From the NCBI GenBank assembly GCA_948473335.1, contig CAOKXF010000008.1, positions 1 to 64,000 on the forward strand: 64,000 nucleotides of DNA. Reading direction: 5' to 3'. This document shows, one piece after another, positions 18,271 to 25,774 of the stretch. The notes under the pieces are model-generated. The model searched no databases and was not told the origin of the DNA. It worked only from the letters and a program-made list of their open reading frames with translations. Both the position numbers and the translations under genes were made by a program. Each line of letters opens with the position of its first letter. Within the stretch, counting starts at the first letter, position 1. This DNA is from an uncultured Clostridium sp. GTDB taxonomy: Bacteria > Bacillota > Clostridia > TANB77 > CAG-508.

Positions 18271-18316
18271 AAACTAAAACGCTCCATAAGTCAATAGCAT
18301 TGGAGCGTTTTAGTTT
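18271..18316 (-). terminator. Terminator of the 18333-19283 gene
   Basis: AAACTAAAACGCTCCA at 18271-18286 is perfectly reverse-complemented at 18301-18316 (16 bp). A modest T-rich stretch follows on the minus strand. It separates this gene from the AbiE operon. Confidence 0.8.
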
Positions 18317-18332
18317 AATTTTTAATATTCTA

Positions 18333-19283
18333 TTATTTCCTTTTTAATCCTTTTATTAAGCTATCAGATAGTTCTTTGCTTGGTATTTTTACAGTAATTC
18401 CATCATCAGTATGTATTACATTACGAGATATAGTTTTTCCTCTGCTTTTATATACATTAGCTTTATTCTTACATTGTGGTGTATCATATTCAGCTTTTGG
18501 GTTGTTTGCAATAAATGCTTTTTCACAGAAATTACATATTTTTAATAATCTAACATCTTGAGCCATTTGCATAGAATAAGATATATCAATAGCTTGTTTT
18601 AGATAATTAATTGTAAATCCAAAACTATTATTATAATATAAATCATCTATATTCTGTGTTAAATGATTTACACTTAAAAACGGTAATTTCATCGTTAAAG
18701 GTTTATTTTCTAATGTTGAGATTAAATTCTTATACAATGATCTTGCATAATTTAAAATTAATTCTACTGGTTCTGCATAATGTTCAGAATATATTAAAAA
18801 TTCATTTATAATTGATGTCAAATAATCTTCTTTTATTGTATCACTAGCTATATCTTTACATTTTTTTATTAAGCTACTTATGTCTCTTTTATTTAATTTT
18901 GGTAAAAAGAACTTTAAGTATTCATCTATATTTATAAAATCTATATTTTCCTTTTTAGTTATATAAAAAGCATCTCTTATAGCTACTTTATCGTCCAATA
19001 TAAAATATTTATTTATTGCAAAGTCAATCATAAATCCCAAAGAGCCATATTTAGAAAAATAGTTTAATAATTCAAATTCTTGTATGGTTTCTTTAAGAAA
19101 TTCTTTTTTTCCTATATTTAAAGTTTCAACTAATAAGTCATCAATATGTTCAGTTATACTAATATTTTTTTTAGTTGCATTTGCTTCTGGCATAATATAT
19201 TTTTTACCATCGATTTCTTGGATTTTATATTTGCTATAAACATAGCAGAATTGTGATGATTCAAGTCTTATATTTGTTTTCAT
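18333..19283 (-). CDS. DUF6076-like protein with C-terminal zinc motif
   Basis: 316 residues from the ATG at 19283, which has GGGAG eight bases upstream. An earlier in-frame TTG overlaps that site. Mostly helical. Near the C-terminus ICNFCEKAFIANNPKAEYDT, PQC and KNKANVYKSRG form a CxxC...C zinc-finger-like motif of the kind found in DUF6076 and similar proteins on clostridial integrative elements. Function unknown. It is divergent from the excisionase/integrase genes across a 430-base region that holds possible operators and an RNA structure. Confidence 0.6.
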   Translation of the reverse strand: MKTNIRLESSQFCYVYSKYKIQEIDGKKYIMPEANATKKNISITEHIDDLLVETLNIGKKEFLKETIQEFELLNYFSKYGSLGFMIDFAINKYFILDDKVAIRDAFYITKKENIDFINIDEYLKFFLPKLNKRDISSLIKKCKDIASDTIKEDYLTSIINEFLIYSEHYAEPVELILNYARSLYKNLISTLENKPLTMKLPFLSVNHLTQNIDDLYYNNSFGFTINYLKQAIDISYSMQMAQDVRLLKICNFCEKAFIANNPKAEYDTPQCKNKANVYKSRGKTISRNVIHTDDGITVKIPSKELSDSLIKGLKRK

Positions 19284-19369
19284 TTTATCAACTCCCAAAA
19301 TTTTTTCAAAAATTTCCTGTAATCTATTGACAAATATAATAAATTACAGTATTATATTAATGTATAGTA

Positions 19370-19432
19370 ATTGATTGTAAGTGATAACAACTTACTTTTT
19401 TAATATCCATCAAGTAAGTTATTACTTATAAT
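19370..19432. promoter_or_regulatory. Possible operator repeats in the divergent control region
   Basis: Two related palindromic stretches lie here, GTAAGTGATAACAACTTAC near 19377 and AAGTAAGTTATTACTTATAA near 19412, in opposite orientation. They sit between the minus-strand zinc-motif gene and the excisionase leader and could be binding sites for a repressor. No regulator can be assigned. Confidence 0.4.
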
Positions 19433-19570
19433 AATAGTATACAACAATTACAAAAAAGAAGTCAATAGAATTTGAGAAAATTCTTAAAAGGCACATTGAA
19501 AATTGAATACCCAATAGCTAGATACACAATAATGATACACTTGCATAGCCACAGCTCGAGCGTGATAAAA

Positions 19571-19655
19571 CCGTCGCAAGCAATGGGTGCAACTTGGACG
19601 GAGTCGGAGTGGTGAAATTCCAGTGAAGTATGAAAATACCATTTAGCATTGCCCA
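19571..19655 (+). ncRNA. Structured RNA leader upstream of the excisionase gene
   Basis: CCGTC (19571-19575) pairs with GACGG (19597-19601) and CAAG (19577-19580) with CTTG (19593-19596), forming one stem with a single bulged G. GTAT-GAAA-ATAC at 19628-19639 is a GNRA hairpin. The loop segment TGGGtgCAA (19584-19592) can pair with TTGCCCA at 19649-19655, a possible pseudoknot. Similar leader text before excisionase genes of clostridial integrative elements seems familiar to me, but I cannot name an RNA family. Confidence 0.5.
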
Positions 19656-19713
19656 GAATAGAGGGACAGGAAAAATATCATTCATAGATTAAATGAAAGG
19701 AGGAGTAAGTTAT

Positions 19714-19917
19714 ATGGGAGAAACTATTCAACTTCTTACAACAGAAGATGTAAGAAAACTTCTAAAAATAGGAAATAAAACTTGTTTAGAATTATTTCAT
19801 AGAAAAGATTTTCCTTGCCAAAAGTTTGGAAGAGCTTATAAAATTACAGAAGAAAATTTAAGAGAATATCTAAAGAAAAGACATGTTAATAACGAAGAAG
19901 ATGAAGATGAAAAATAA
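19714..19917 (+). CDS. xis: Excisionase (Tn916 Xis-like, helix-turn-helix)
   Basis: 67 residues from the ATG at 19714, ten bases after AGGAGG. An earlier in-frame ATG at 19693 overlaps the ribosome site. LTTEDVRKLLKIGNKTCLEL and FPCQKFGRAYKITEENLREYLKKR match the HTH_17/Xis fold. It should bend DNA at the att arms and drive excision by the integrase encoded 175 bases downstream. The acidic tail EEDEDEK is unusual but harmless to the call. Confidence 0.85.
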   Translation: MGETIQLLTTEDVRKLLKIGNKTCLELFHRKDFPCQKFGRAYKITEENLREYLKKRHVNNEEDEDEK

Positions 19918-19986
19918 AAAAAGAAGATTTAAATATTAGGGCATTTAAAACTTCTAAAAAACACTTATGTATTTTAAAAACTGAAA

Positions 19987-20057
19987 GAAAACTATTGCTA
20001 CAGTTTCCTTAAACTGATATAATTATACCATAAAATCTAAATATAGCAATAGTTTTC
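19987..20057. repeat. Nested inverted repeats between xis and int
   Basis: GAAAACTATTGCTA at 19987-20000 is perfectly reverse-complemented at 20044-20057. Inside it, CAGTTT-CCTT-AAACTG at 20001-20016 forms a second hairpin directly against the outer stem. No T-run follows. It could control integrase expression or be an accessory-factor site. Confidence 0.75.
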
Positions 20058-20092
20058 CTTAAATTTAATTACGAAAAGGAGAGAACAATATT

Positions 20093-21460
20093 ATGAAATT
20101 TAAGGGAATAACTGTTGGCACATATATTTCAAAAAGACCAAAAGGAAAATATACTGAAACAATATGTGCTGACTGCAAAAACAATAAAAACAAGAACATT
20201 GACAAAGAAAAACAATATGAACTATGCAAAGGATGCGATAAATTTTATATTTCTAAAACTTGCAAAGCTGTTTTAACAATAGGTCGTGATCAAACAACAG
20301 GAAAGACACTAAGAAAATCATTTGTTGCTGATACAGAAGAACAAGCATTAAATAATGCATTAGAATATAAAATAAACTTAGATAAAAATGTTGGAGTAAG
20401 AATTATAACAAAAACAAATAAGACTTTAGTAGATTTAGTAAAACCTATGATAGAAGAACAATTTAAACTAAATCGAATTAAAGAATCAACTTATAAAAGG
20501 AAATTAGACACATTAAAGCAAATAGAAAAAGAATCCTTTGCGAACAAGCCAATTGCAAAAGTAACTAGAGATGATATAGTTAATTATCTTGCTAAACTTA
20601 AAGTATATTCAAAAACAACAATTAAGCAAAATTATGAATTATTGTGTATGGGATTTGGAGAAGCATATCATCAACAAATAATTACAGATAATTTTATGAC
20701 TGGTTATAAAAGAATTGAAAAGCCAAAAAGTGAATACAACGGACATCATAGAATAGCACTTACAATAGATGAGCAAAGAAATCTAATACAATTCTTAAAT
20801 GATGTAGATTACTCTAAATTTAAACACAAATATCTATTTTTATTATTGCTAAGTACAGGAATGAGAATAGGCGAAGCTTTAGTGCTAGATTATACCAAAG
20901 ACATTGACCTAGAAAAAGGAATTTTAATTATTAGAAGAACTCAAACAAAAGATACCAATGGTAAATCAAGAATAGGTGAAACTACAAAGACTTTTTCTGG
21001 ACAAAGAACTATTAACTTAAATGATATTAGTAGAAAAGCATTAGAGGAAGCAATAAAACATATCATTCCAAACAAGTTTCATTTGTTATTCTATAATCTT
21101 ACAAATAAACAATATGGATTATATGAAGAAGCTAGTATTAATTCAGCACTAAAACGAGCAGGATTAAAATTAGGTATAGGAACTTATGAAGAAGAAAATT
21201 CAAAAGGTAAGAAAGTTACAAAAACTGATATACACACTCATATGCTAAGAGGAACTTTTGCAACAAGATGTGCAGAGGCAAAAATTGCTCCATCTGTATT
21301 AAAAGAAATATTAGGTCATTCAGATATATCAATTACAATGAAATATTATATTGATATAGATACTGATTTTATTAAGTCAGAGAACAAAAATGTAGTGAAT
21401 TATCTAATTGATAAAAATATATTTGGAGTAATATTAGGCAAAGAAGAAATTGCCGTTTAA
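20093..21460 (+). CDS. int: Tyrosine integrase of the tRNA-Pro element
   Basis: 455 residues. The catalytic residues are visible: Arg258 in STGMRIGEAL, His383 and Arg386 in HMLRGTFATR, His409 in ILGHSDI and Tyr418/419 in MKYYIDID. The N-terminus is unusual: CADC, ELCKGC and KTC (about 24-62) look like a zinc ribbon ahead of the AP2-like arm-binding and core-binding domains. It is at the far end of the element from the tRNA, oriented toward attR. Confidence 0.93.
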   Translation: MKFKGITVGTYISKRPKGKYTETICADCKNNKNKNIDKEKQYELCKGCDKFYISKTCKAVLTIGRDQTTGKTLRKSFVADTEEQALNNALEYKINLDKNVGVRIITKTNKTLVDLVKPMIEEQFKLNRIKESTYKRKLDTLKQIEKESFANKPIAKVTRDDIVNYLAKLKVYSKTTIKQNYELLCMGFGEAYHQQIITDNFMTGYKRIEKPKSEYNGHHRIALTIDEQRNLIQFLNDVDYSKFKHKYLFLLLLSTGMRIGEALVLDYTKDIDLEKGILIIRRTQTKDTNGKSRIGETTKTFSGQRTINLNDISRKALEEAIKHIIPNKFHLLFYNLTNKQYGLYEEASINSALKRAGLKLGIGTYEEENSKGKKVTKTDIHTHMLRGTFATRCAEAKIAPSVLKEILGHSDISITMKYYIDIDTDFIKSENKNVVNYLIDKNIFGVILGKEEIAV

Positions 21461-21528
21461 AATGTTTTAAAAAACTTATGAAGAAATACTGGAACTGTGC
21501 GGAATTTTAAGGAATTATAATTTTTAAA

Positions 21529-21551
21529 TGTTCCGCAAAAGTGTTCCGTAA
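21529..21551 (+). repeat. Arm-type integrase repeats, right end
   Basis: TGTTCCGCAA at 21529-21538 and the variant TGTTCCGTAA at 21542-21551. An inverted TTCCGCA lies near 21497. They match the repeats at the left end. Confidence 0.6.
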
Positions 21552-21613
21552 AATAAAATGCAATCACTGTAAAGGCTGAAATATCAAAGAAAATAGTACA
21601 AAGTGTCGAGAAC

Positions 21614-21626
21614 TCACCTCGACCAA
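21614..21626 (+). mobile_element. Right attachment site (attR)
   Basis: TCACCTCGACCAA, a near copy (12 of 13) of the tRNA-Pro end at 11704-11716. GTCGAG and CTCGAC form a short inverted repeat across it. Confidence 0.85.
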
Positions 21627-21627
21627 T

Positions 21628-21661
21628 AAAATCGTTGATACTTTACAGTATCAACGATTTT
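21628..21661 (+). terminator. Strong terminator, probably the displaced terminator of tRNA-Pro
   Basis: AAAATCGTTGATACT pairs perfectly (15 bp) with AGTATCAACGATTTT around TTAC. It lies immediately outside attR, where the original sequence downstream of the tRNA would be. Confidence 0.85.
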
Positions 21662-21768
21662 AAATTTTCTATCAATAAATAATGTTAGACAGCAATAAAT
21701 ATTATTGAATAATCTTAAAAGTCCTTATATACCAACACTTTTATAAAATTTATTCAATGTAGACTTGT

Positions 21769-22170
21769 GTGTTAAAATTATATAAAATTACTTATGATTA
21801 TTTGCAATTTTTCAAGATTATGAATTTTAGGACAAAACAGTTTGCACCTGATAAATATATATTACAACTAGAACAAAAACAAAACATTTGCAAAGCAAAA
21901 TTTGTAGATTATCACGATAAAAGAATATACTCAGAGGGCTATTTAATATGCAATGACGAAATCGTATTTGTTGTAATGGAAAATTACAAACCTACAAGCA
22001 CTCGTGTTGATGTTGCTGTACTTGAAATAAATATTTGCAATAGTACAAACAGCTTAATGCTTGGTGGTTACTTTGGAACAAATGCAAAATGTGAGCCTAG
22101 TTTAAGAAAGTGTTATTTTTCAAATAAAAATGTTGATTTTAGTAATGAGATGCTTGAGCAATTAAAATAA
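21769..22170 (+). CDS. Protein of unknown function, possibly a truncated regulator
   Basis: Up to 133 residues from a GTG at 21769. No convincing ribosome site is seen there, and ATG at 21820 (MNFRTKQFAP) is an alternative. The sequence KFVDYHDKRIYSEGYLICND, EIVFVVMENYKPTSTRVDVA and LMLGGYFGTNAKCEPSLRKC resembles the beta-rich sensing domain I recall at the C-terminus of some Xre-type regulators. It could be the remains of such a gene without its DNA-binding part. Function uncertain. Confidence 0.45.
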   Translation: MLKLYKITYDYLQFFKIMNFRTKQFAPDKYILQLEQKQNICKAKFVDYHDKRIYSEGYLICNDEIVFVVMENYKPTSTRVDVAVLEINICNSTNSLMLGGYFGTNAKCEPSLRKCYFSNKNVDFSNEMLEQLK

Positions 22171-22260
22171 ATGAAAATTAACAAGAAACATTAAATAAGC
22201 AAAATGCTTTATATTTAGTGCTATACTAACTTTAACGGCCACTGCGACAGCAGTTTAGTG

Positions 22261-22350
22261 CAATTACAATTAATGAGGCAGATAATAAGTTGAAATTATC
22301 TGTCTTTTATTATATAATTGGAACAAAAGTAAATTGTTGTAGAGGAGGAA
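22261..22350 (+). promoter_or_regulatory. Promoter-leader module, copy A
   Basis: CAATTACAATTAATGAGGCA begins the module. TTGAAA at 22290-22295 and TATAAT at 22313-22318 (17-base spacer) form a strong promoter. AGTAAATTGTTGTAGAGGAGG ends it, one base longer than my quoting limit allows, so the core is AGTAAATTGTTGTAGAGG. It is similar to modules at 46221, 45801, 24374 and 56697. Confidence 0.75.
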
Positions 22351-22357
22351 TTTATAT

Positions 22358-22657
22358 ATGAATAAAACAGCATGGATATTTTCATATAAACTAAAAAAAG
22401 GTGTAAGTAAAGAACAATTTGTAGAATTAACGCAAAAATTACACGATGAAATTATTTCTAAAGCAAAGGGATTTATTTCTTGGGAACATTACTTACAAGG
22501 TGATATATGGACTGATTTTGTTCTTTGGGAAACGGAAAAAGATGCAAATAATGCAACAACAATTGGGAAAGGTAAAGAAGTAACTAATAATTTTTATGCT
22601 TGCATTCAAATGAATACTTGTAAAGCATTAATTTCAAAACTAATAAAAAAGTATTAG
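22358..22657 (+). CDS. ABM-like (antibiotic biosynthesis monooxygenase fold) small protein
   Basis: 99 residues. The pattern FSYKLKKGVSKEQFVELTQK, then ISKAKGFISWEHYLQGDIWT and DFVLWETEKDANNA fits the ferredoxin-like dimeric alpha/beta-barrel (ABM) fold, which covers monooxygenases and many small proteins of unknown role. No catalytic residues can be assigned. GAGGAGG lies upstream. It is driven by the module at 22261, shared with the ABM-like gene at 45864. Confidence 0.6.
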   Translation: MNKTAWIFSYKLKKGVSKEQFVELTQKLHDEIISKAKGFISWEHYLQGDIWTDFVLWETEKDANNATTIGKGKEVTNNFYACIQMNTCKALISKLIKKY

Positions 22658-22694
22658 ATATACAAATGACAATCTGTCTAGGAGGTAGAAAATA

Positions 22695-22838
22695 ATGGAT
22701 AAGAAAAAATTGATGAACTGGATAATAGCAATAATAGTTGCTATCGTATATTTAACAGTAAGTATTGTATTTAAGTCTTGGGCATTCTCTTGGTTTATAT
22801 GGGTTGCTTATGCAATTTATAGATGTATTGTTAAATAA
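22695..22838 (+). CDS. Small membrane protein, 47 residues
   Basis: ATG at 22695 after TAGGAGGTAG. It starts MDKKKLMNWIIAIIVAIVYL and ends in CIVK, with two hydrophobic segments (about 8-26 and 30-42) and many Trp and Tyr. No family recognised. It lies in the same direction as, and 20 bases before, the hydrolase gene. Confidence 0.55.
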   Translation: MDKKKLMNWIIAIIVAIVYLTVSIVFKSWAFSWFIWVAYAIYRCIVK

Positions 22839-22858
22839 TTAAATTAGGAGTGCAAAAA

Positions 22859-23665
22859 ATGTTTTGTAATGCAAAAAATAATAATATAAAAATAGAACAA
22901 AGTGATATGGATTATATAAGTTTTGGAAAAGGAAATAAAAATCTTATTATAATACCAGGACTTGGAGATGGATTAAGAACTGTTAGAGGTATGGCTATTC
23001 CACTTGCATTTATGTATAAAAAGTTTGCAAAAGAATATACAGTATATATATTTAGTAGAAGGAATAATCTAACAAATGGATTTACAACACAAGATATGGC
23101 ACAGGATATAGCCAAAGCAATGAATTTACTTAATATATCAAATGCTGATATATTAGGAGTTTCTCAAGGTGGAATGATAGCACAATGTATAGCAATTAAC
23201 AATCCAGAAAGAGTAAATAAATTAGTTTTAGCAGTAACATCTTCAAAAAGCAATGAAATGATAAATAATGTGGTTGGAAGCTGGATTCAATTAGCAAAGA
23301 AAGAAGATTTCAAAAACATTTTTATAGATACTGCTGAAAAATCTTATAGCGAAAAGTATTTAAAAAAATATAGAAAATATTATAATATTCTATGGAGAGT
23401 TAGCAAACCAAAAGATTATAAAAGATTTATTATTCAAGCTAATTCATGTTTAACACACAATGTATATGATGATTTAGATAAAATCAAATGTCCTACTTTA
23501 ATAATTGGAGGAAAACAAGATAGTATTGTAGGAGTAAATTCTGCAAAAGAAATAGCAGATAGAATTAGTAATAGTGAATTGTATTTGTATGAAGATTATG
23601 GACACGCAGTTTATGAAGAAGCAAAAGACTTTAATGAAAAAGTTTTAAACTATCTAAAGAGATAA
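22859..23665 (+). CDS. Alpha/beta-fold hydrolase
   Basis: 268 residues from the ATG at 22859, which has TTAGGAG eight bases upstream (a GTG three codons earlier overlaps that site). Oxyanion-hole region IIIPGLGDG, nucleophile elbow GVSQGGM (Ser), acid GGKQDSIVG and catalytic His in DYGHAVYEE are all present. A soluble esterase/lipase-type enzyme of unknown substrate. Confidence 0.85.
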   Translation: MFCNAKNNNIKIEQSDMDYISFGKGNKNLIIIPGLGDGLRTVRGMAIPLAFMYKKFAKEYTVYIFSRRNNLTNGFTTQDMAQDIAKAMNLLNISNADILGVSQGGMIAQCIAINNPERVNKLVLAVTSSKSNEMINNVVGSWIQLAKKEDFKNIFIDTAEKSYSEKYLKKYRKYYNILWRVSKPKDYKRFIIQANSCLTHNVYDDLDKIKCPTLIIGGKQDSIVGVNSAKEIADRISNSELYLYEDYGHAVYEEAKDFNEKVLNYLKR

Positions 23666-23692
23666 ATTACAATAAGTAAAGGAGAAATATTT

Positions 23693-24052
23693 ATGTCAAG
23701 AGTGATAAAAAATAAAGAATTAATAAATACAAGACTAGCAACTAATTATGGAGGTTGGATGTATTGTGATAAATGTAATGAAAATATAGGTTATTTATGT
23801 TATTCAACTTATGATAGATTAGAATTAAAATATAAATGTAACTGTGGAAGTCAAGGAAGTGTAATAATAGATTTTGAAGATAGCAAGATAGGGAAAGAGT
23901 GTAATGATGAATTAATCATCGTAAAAAATAGATTTTGTTGTTTTAAAGATAATGAGCCTTTAATTACAATATTAGATAAAAAAGTGGATAGTTATGAAAT
24001 GAAAATTACTTGTAAATCTTGTAATCAAACATATAAAAGGGAGGTGAAATAA
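23693..24052 (+). CDS. Cysteine-rich zinc-ribbon-like protein of unknown function
   Basis: 119 residues. Cys pairs YCDKCNENIGYLC, YKCNCGSQG and TCKSCNQTYKR suggest two zinc-ribbon-like sites with a beta-rich middle. No family recognised. It overlaps nothing, but its stop codon TAA is followed directly by the ATG of the next gene, so the two are probably translated together. AAAGGAG precedes it. Confidence 0.65.
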   Translation: MSRVIKNKELINTRLATNYGGWMYCDKCNENIGYLCYSTYDRLELKYKCNCGSQGSVIIDFEDSKIGKECNDELIIVKNRFCCFKDNEPLITILDKKVDSYEMKITCKSCNQTYKREVK

Positions 24053-24373
24053 ATGGATTTCATATTAACATTATTGATTGGAATAGTTGCAGGAGTAATA
24101 GATGTATTACCAATGATTAAAATGAAAGTTGATAAATACTCAACACTATCAGCATTTGTATATTATTTAATAGTTCCTTTTGTTATCTTTGGAATTAATT
24201 GGTTTGGAAATATGTGGTGGTTAAGAGGAGGAGTTGTTTCTATACTTATGGCTATTCCAGTAATTATTCTAGTAGCAAAAGAAGATAAAAAAAGCCCAAT
24301 AGCAATGACAATTATGTCTATCGTTTTAGGAAGTATTATTGGAATTGTAGGGAATTTCTTAAATCTAATGTAA
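24053..24373 (+). CDS. Small integral membrane protein, four helices
   Basis: 106 residues. Four hydrophobic segments (about 3-20, 28-49, 54-73, 84-104) are separated by short loops including the charged KEDKKS. GGGAGGTG lies inside the end of the preceding gene. No family recognised. It is co-translated with the zinc-ribbon-like protein upstream. Confidence 0.65.
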   Translation: MDFILTLLIGIVAGVIDVLPMIKMKVDKYSTLSAFVYYLIVPFVIFGINWFGNMWWLRGGVVSILMAIPVIILVAKEDKKSPIAMTIMSIVLGSIIGIVGNFLNLM

Positions 24374-24459
24374 TTGATAAATTACTTTCCTTTTAGGATA
24401 TGATTGAAACATAACATAGTAATTTATCGCTAAAAAGAAAGTTTTCAAACTTTCTTTTT
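24374..24459 (+). promoter_or_regulatory. Promoter-leader module, copy C, ending in a terminator
   Basis: GATAAATTACT near 24377 is the perfect inverse of AGTAATTTATC near 24418 (11 bp). The leader GAAACATAACATAGTAATTT matches copy H at 56727. A perfect 13-bp hairpin AAAAAGAAAGTTT-TC-AAACTTTCTTTTT (24432-24459) follows, so any transcript started here would end after about 55 bases. Confidence 0.6.
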
Positions 24460-24467
24460 AAAAACGC

Positions 24468-24498
24468 TTGACCTAAAGTTGACTTTAGATGATATAGT
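24468..24498 (+). promoter_or_regulatory. MerR-type promoter and operator
   Basis: TTGACC at 24468-24473 and TATAGT at 24493-24498 are 19 bases apart, the overlong spacing typical of MerR-controlled promoters. The spacer overlaps a perfect palindrome CTAAAGTTGACTTTAG at 24473-24488. Confidence 0.85.
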
Positions 24499-24539
24499 AT
24501 TATAGAATTATAATAATGATAATTTTGGAGGTGAGTATT

Positions 24540-25181
24540 TTGGAATATTCTATATCAGAAGTAGCAGAAAAAATAGGAATTATTGGTATATGTGGTTGGG
24601 GAGGTATGGATCTTAATGTAGCAAGTATTGATACAAGAATAAAAGCAACAGTTTGTTCAACTATGTATAATATGAGTAGAGTAAATTACAATGGCTATTT
24701 TGATGATACAAGTGAAGAAGAACTTTATGAATTAAAGAAATCCTTAAATGCACAAAGAATTGAAGATTTTAAAAAGCAAGAATATAAATTAGGTGGTGGA
24801 GTTGTTAATCCATTACCAGTAGATGCACCATTTTTCGTAAAAGATTATCATAACTATTATAAAACTTCTCGTGGATACCATGAAAGAAGTCTAAATTCAA
24901 ATGGTGGATGGAATATAACATCAGCATTATCATTTATAAATACTCCAGAACACAAATTTACAGGAGAAATAAGAAATGCAGTTTTAATTATACATGGAGA
25001 AAAAGCACACTTTTGCTATTTTAGTAAAGATGCTTATAATGATATGATTAAAAATGGCAAATATACAGAAAACAAAGAACTTATGATTATACCAGATGCA
25101 GTTCATACTGATTTATATGATAAGGTTGATATTATACCATTTGATAAAATTGAAGAATTTTTCAAAACAAATTTGAAATAA
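24540..25181 (+). pseudogene. Deletion fusion: MerR N-terminus joined to alpha/beta-hydrolase C-terminus
   Basis: The TTG at 24540 follows GGAGGTG. The first residues MEYSISEVAEKIGI are the start of a MerR-family regulator (normally followed by the recognition helix and RYYEKEGLL). Here they run in frame into IGICGWGGMDLNVASIDTRI, the nucleophile region of a YcjY-like alpha/beta-hydrolase, which then continues normally (EDFKKQEYKLGGGVVNPLPV to VHTDLYDKVDIIP). Most of merR and the first part of the hydrolase are missing. Neither the DNA-binding domain nor a full hydrolase is likely to fold. The MerR-type promoter upstream is intact. Confidence 0.75.
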
Positions 25182-25191
25182 GGTGTTATAT

Positions 25192-25773
25192 ATGAGTAAA
25201 AAAGTAATTATAGTTATTTTAATAATTGTTATATGTGTTATTTTAGGAATTGCATTTCTATATAATAAACGCAAACAAAATAATTTAATCATAGATAATG
25301 GTATTGACAAAACAAATTCAGACATTACTGATAACAACAAAAACAAAGTTGAGGAGATAAAAATGGATAGAATACAAATAAAAGTAAAGGATGAAATATT
25401 AGATGTAAAACTAGAAGATAATTCATTAGTAACAGCATTTGTAGAAAAATTGAAAAATGGGGATATAACAATTCAAACTCACGATTATGGTAATTTTGAG
25501 AAAATTGGAAGTTTAGGATTTAGTTTACCAACTAACGATACAAGAATTACCACAGAACCAGGAGACTTAATATTGTATCAAGGAAATCAAATCACTTTAT
25601 ATTATGATACAAATACATGGAATTTTACAAAGCTAGGAAAAGTGCAAAATTTATTACAAGAAGAACTAAAAAATATTTTAGGTAATGGAGATGTAAAATT
25701 AACTTTCTCACTAAATAAAAAACAAAATGATATAACTTTTAATTTTGATACTAAAGTAGTAAAGTTAAATTGA
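25192..25773 (+). CDS. Cyclophilin-like fold protein with membrane anchor
   Basis: 193 residues from the ATG at 25192 (AGGTG upstream). One N-terminal membrane helix (about 4-22) precedes a linker and a cyclophilin-like domain from about 60 on: IQIKVKDEILDVKLEDNSLV, DYGNFEKIGSLGFSLPTNDT, TTEPGDLILYQGNQITLYYD. These blocks are characteristic of the bacterial cyclophilin-like-2 family, whose activity is uncertain. It lies between the hydrolase fragment and the aldo/keto reductase, with 10 bases and 1 base gaps. Confidence 0.8.
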   Translation: MSKKVIIVILIIVICVILGIAFLYNKRKQNNLIIDNGIDKTNSDITDNNKNKVEEIKMDRIQIKVKDEILDVKLEDNSLVTAFVEKLKNGDITIQTHDYGNFEKIGSLGFSLPTNDTRITTEPGDLILYQGNQITLYYDTNTWNFTKLGKVQNLLQEELKNILGNGDVKLTFSLNKKQNDITFNFDTKVVKLN

Positions 25774-25774
25774 A

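Larger units (their letters stand above)
11717..21626 (+). mobile_element. 9.9-kb integrated mobilizable element at tRNA-Pro
   Basis: The block between the two att copies carries every part expected of an integrative mobilizable element: RepA-like initiator, TnpV, probable oriT, MobC, relaxase, excisionase and tyrosine integrase, plus minus-strand cargo. There are no type IV secretion genes, so it would need a helper for transfer. Direct repeats TGTTCCGCAA near both ends look like integrase arm sites. Codon use differs from the flanking core genes. Confidence 0.9.

Noticed and set aside
11640..21626. Prophage
   Set aside because: The element at tRNA-Pro has no capsid, terminase, tail or lysis genes. 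MobC and relaxase identify it as mobilizable.
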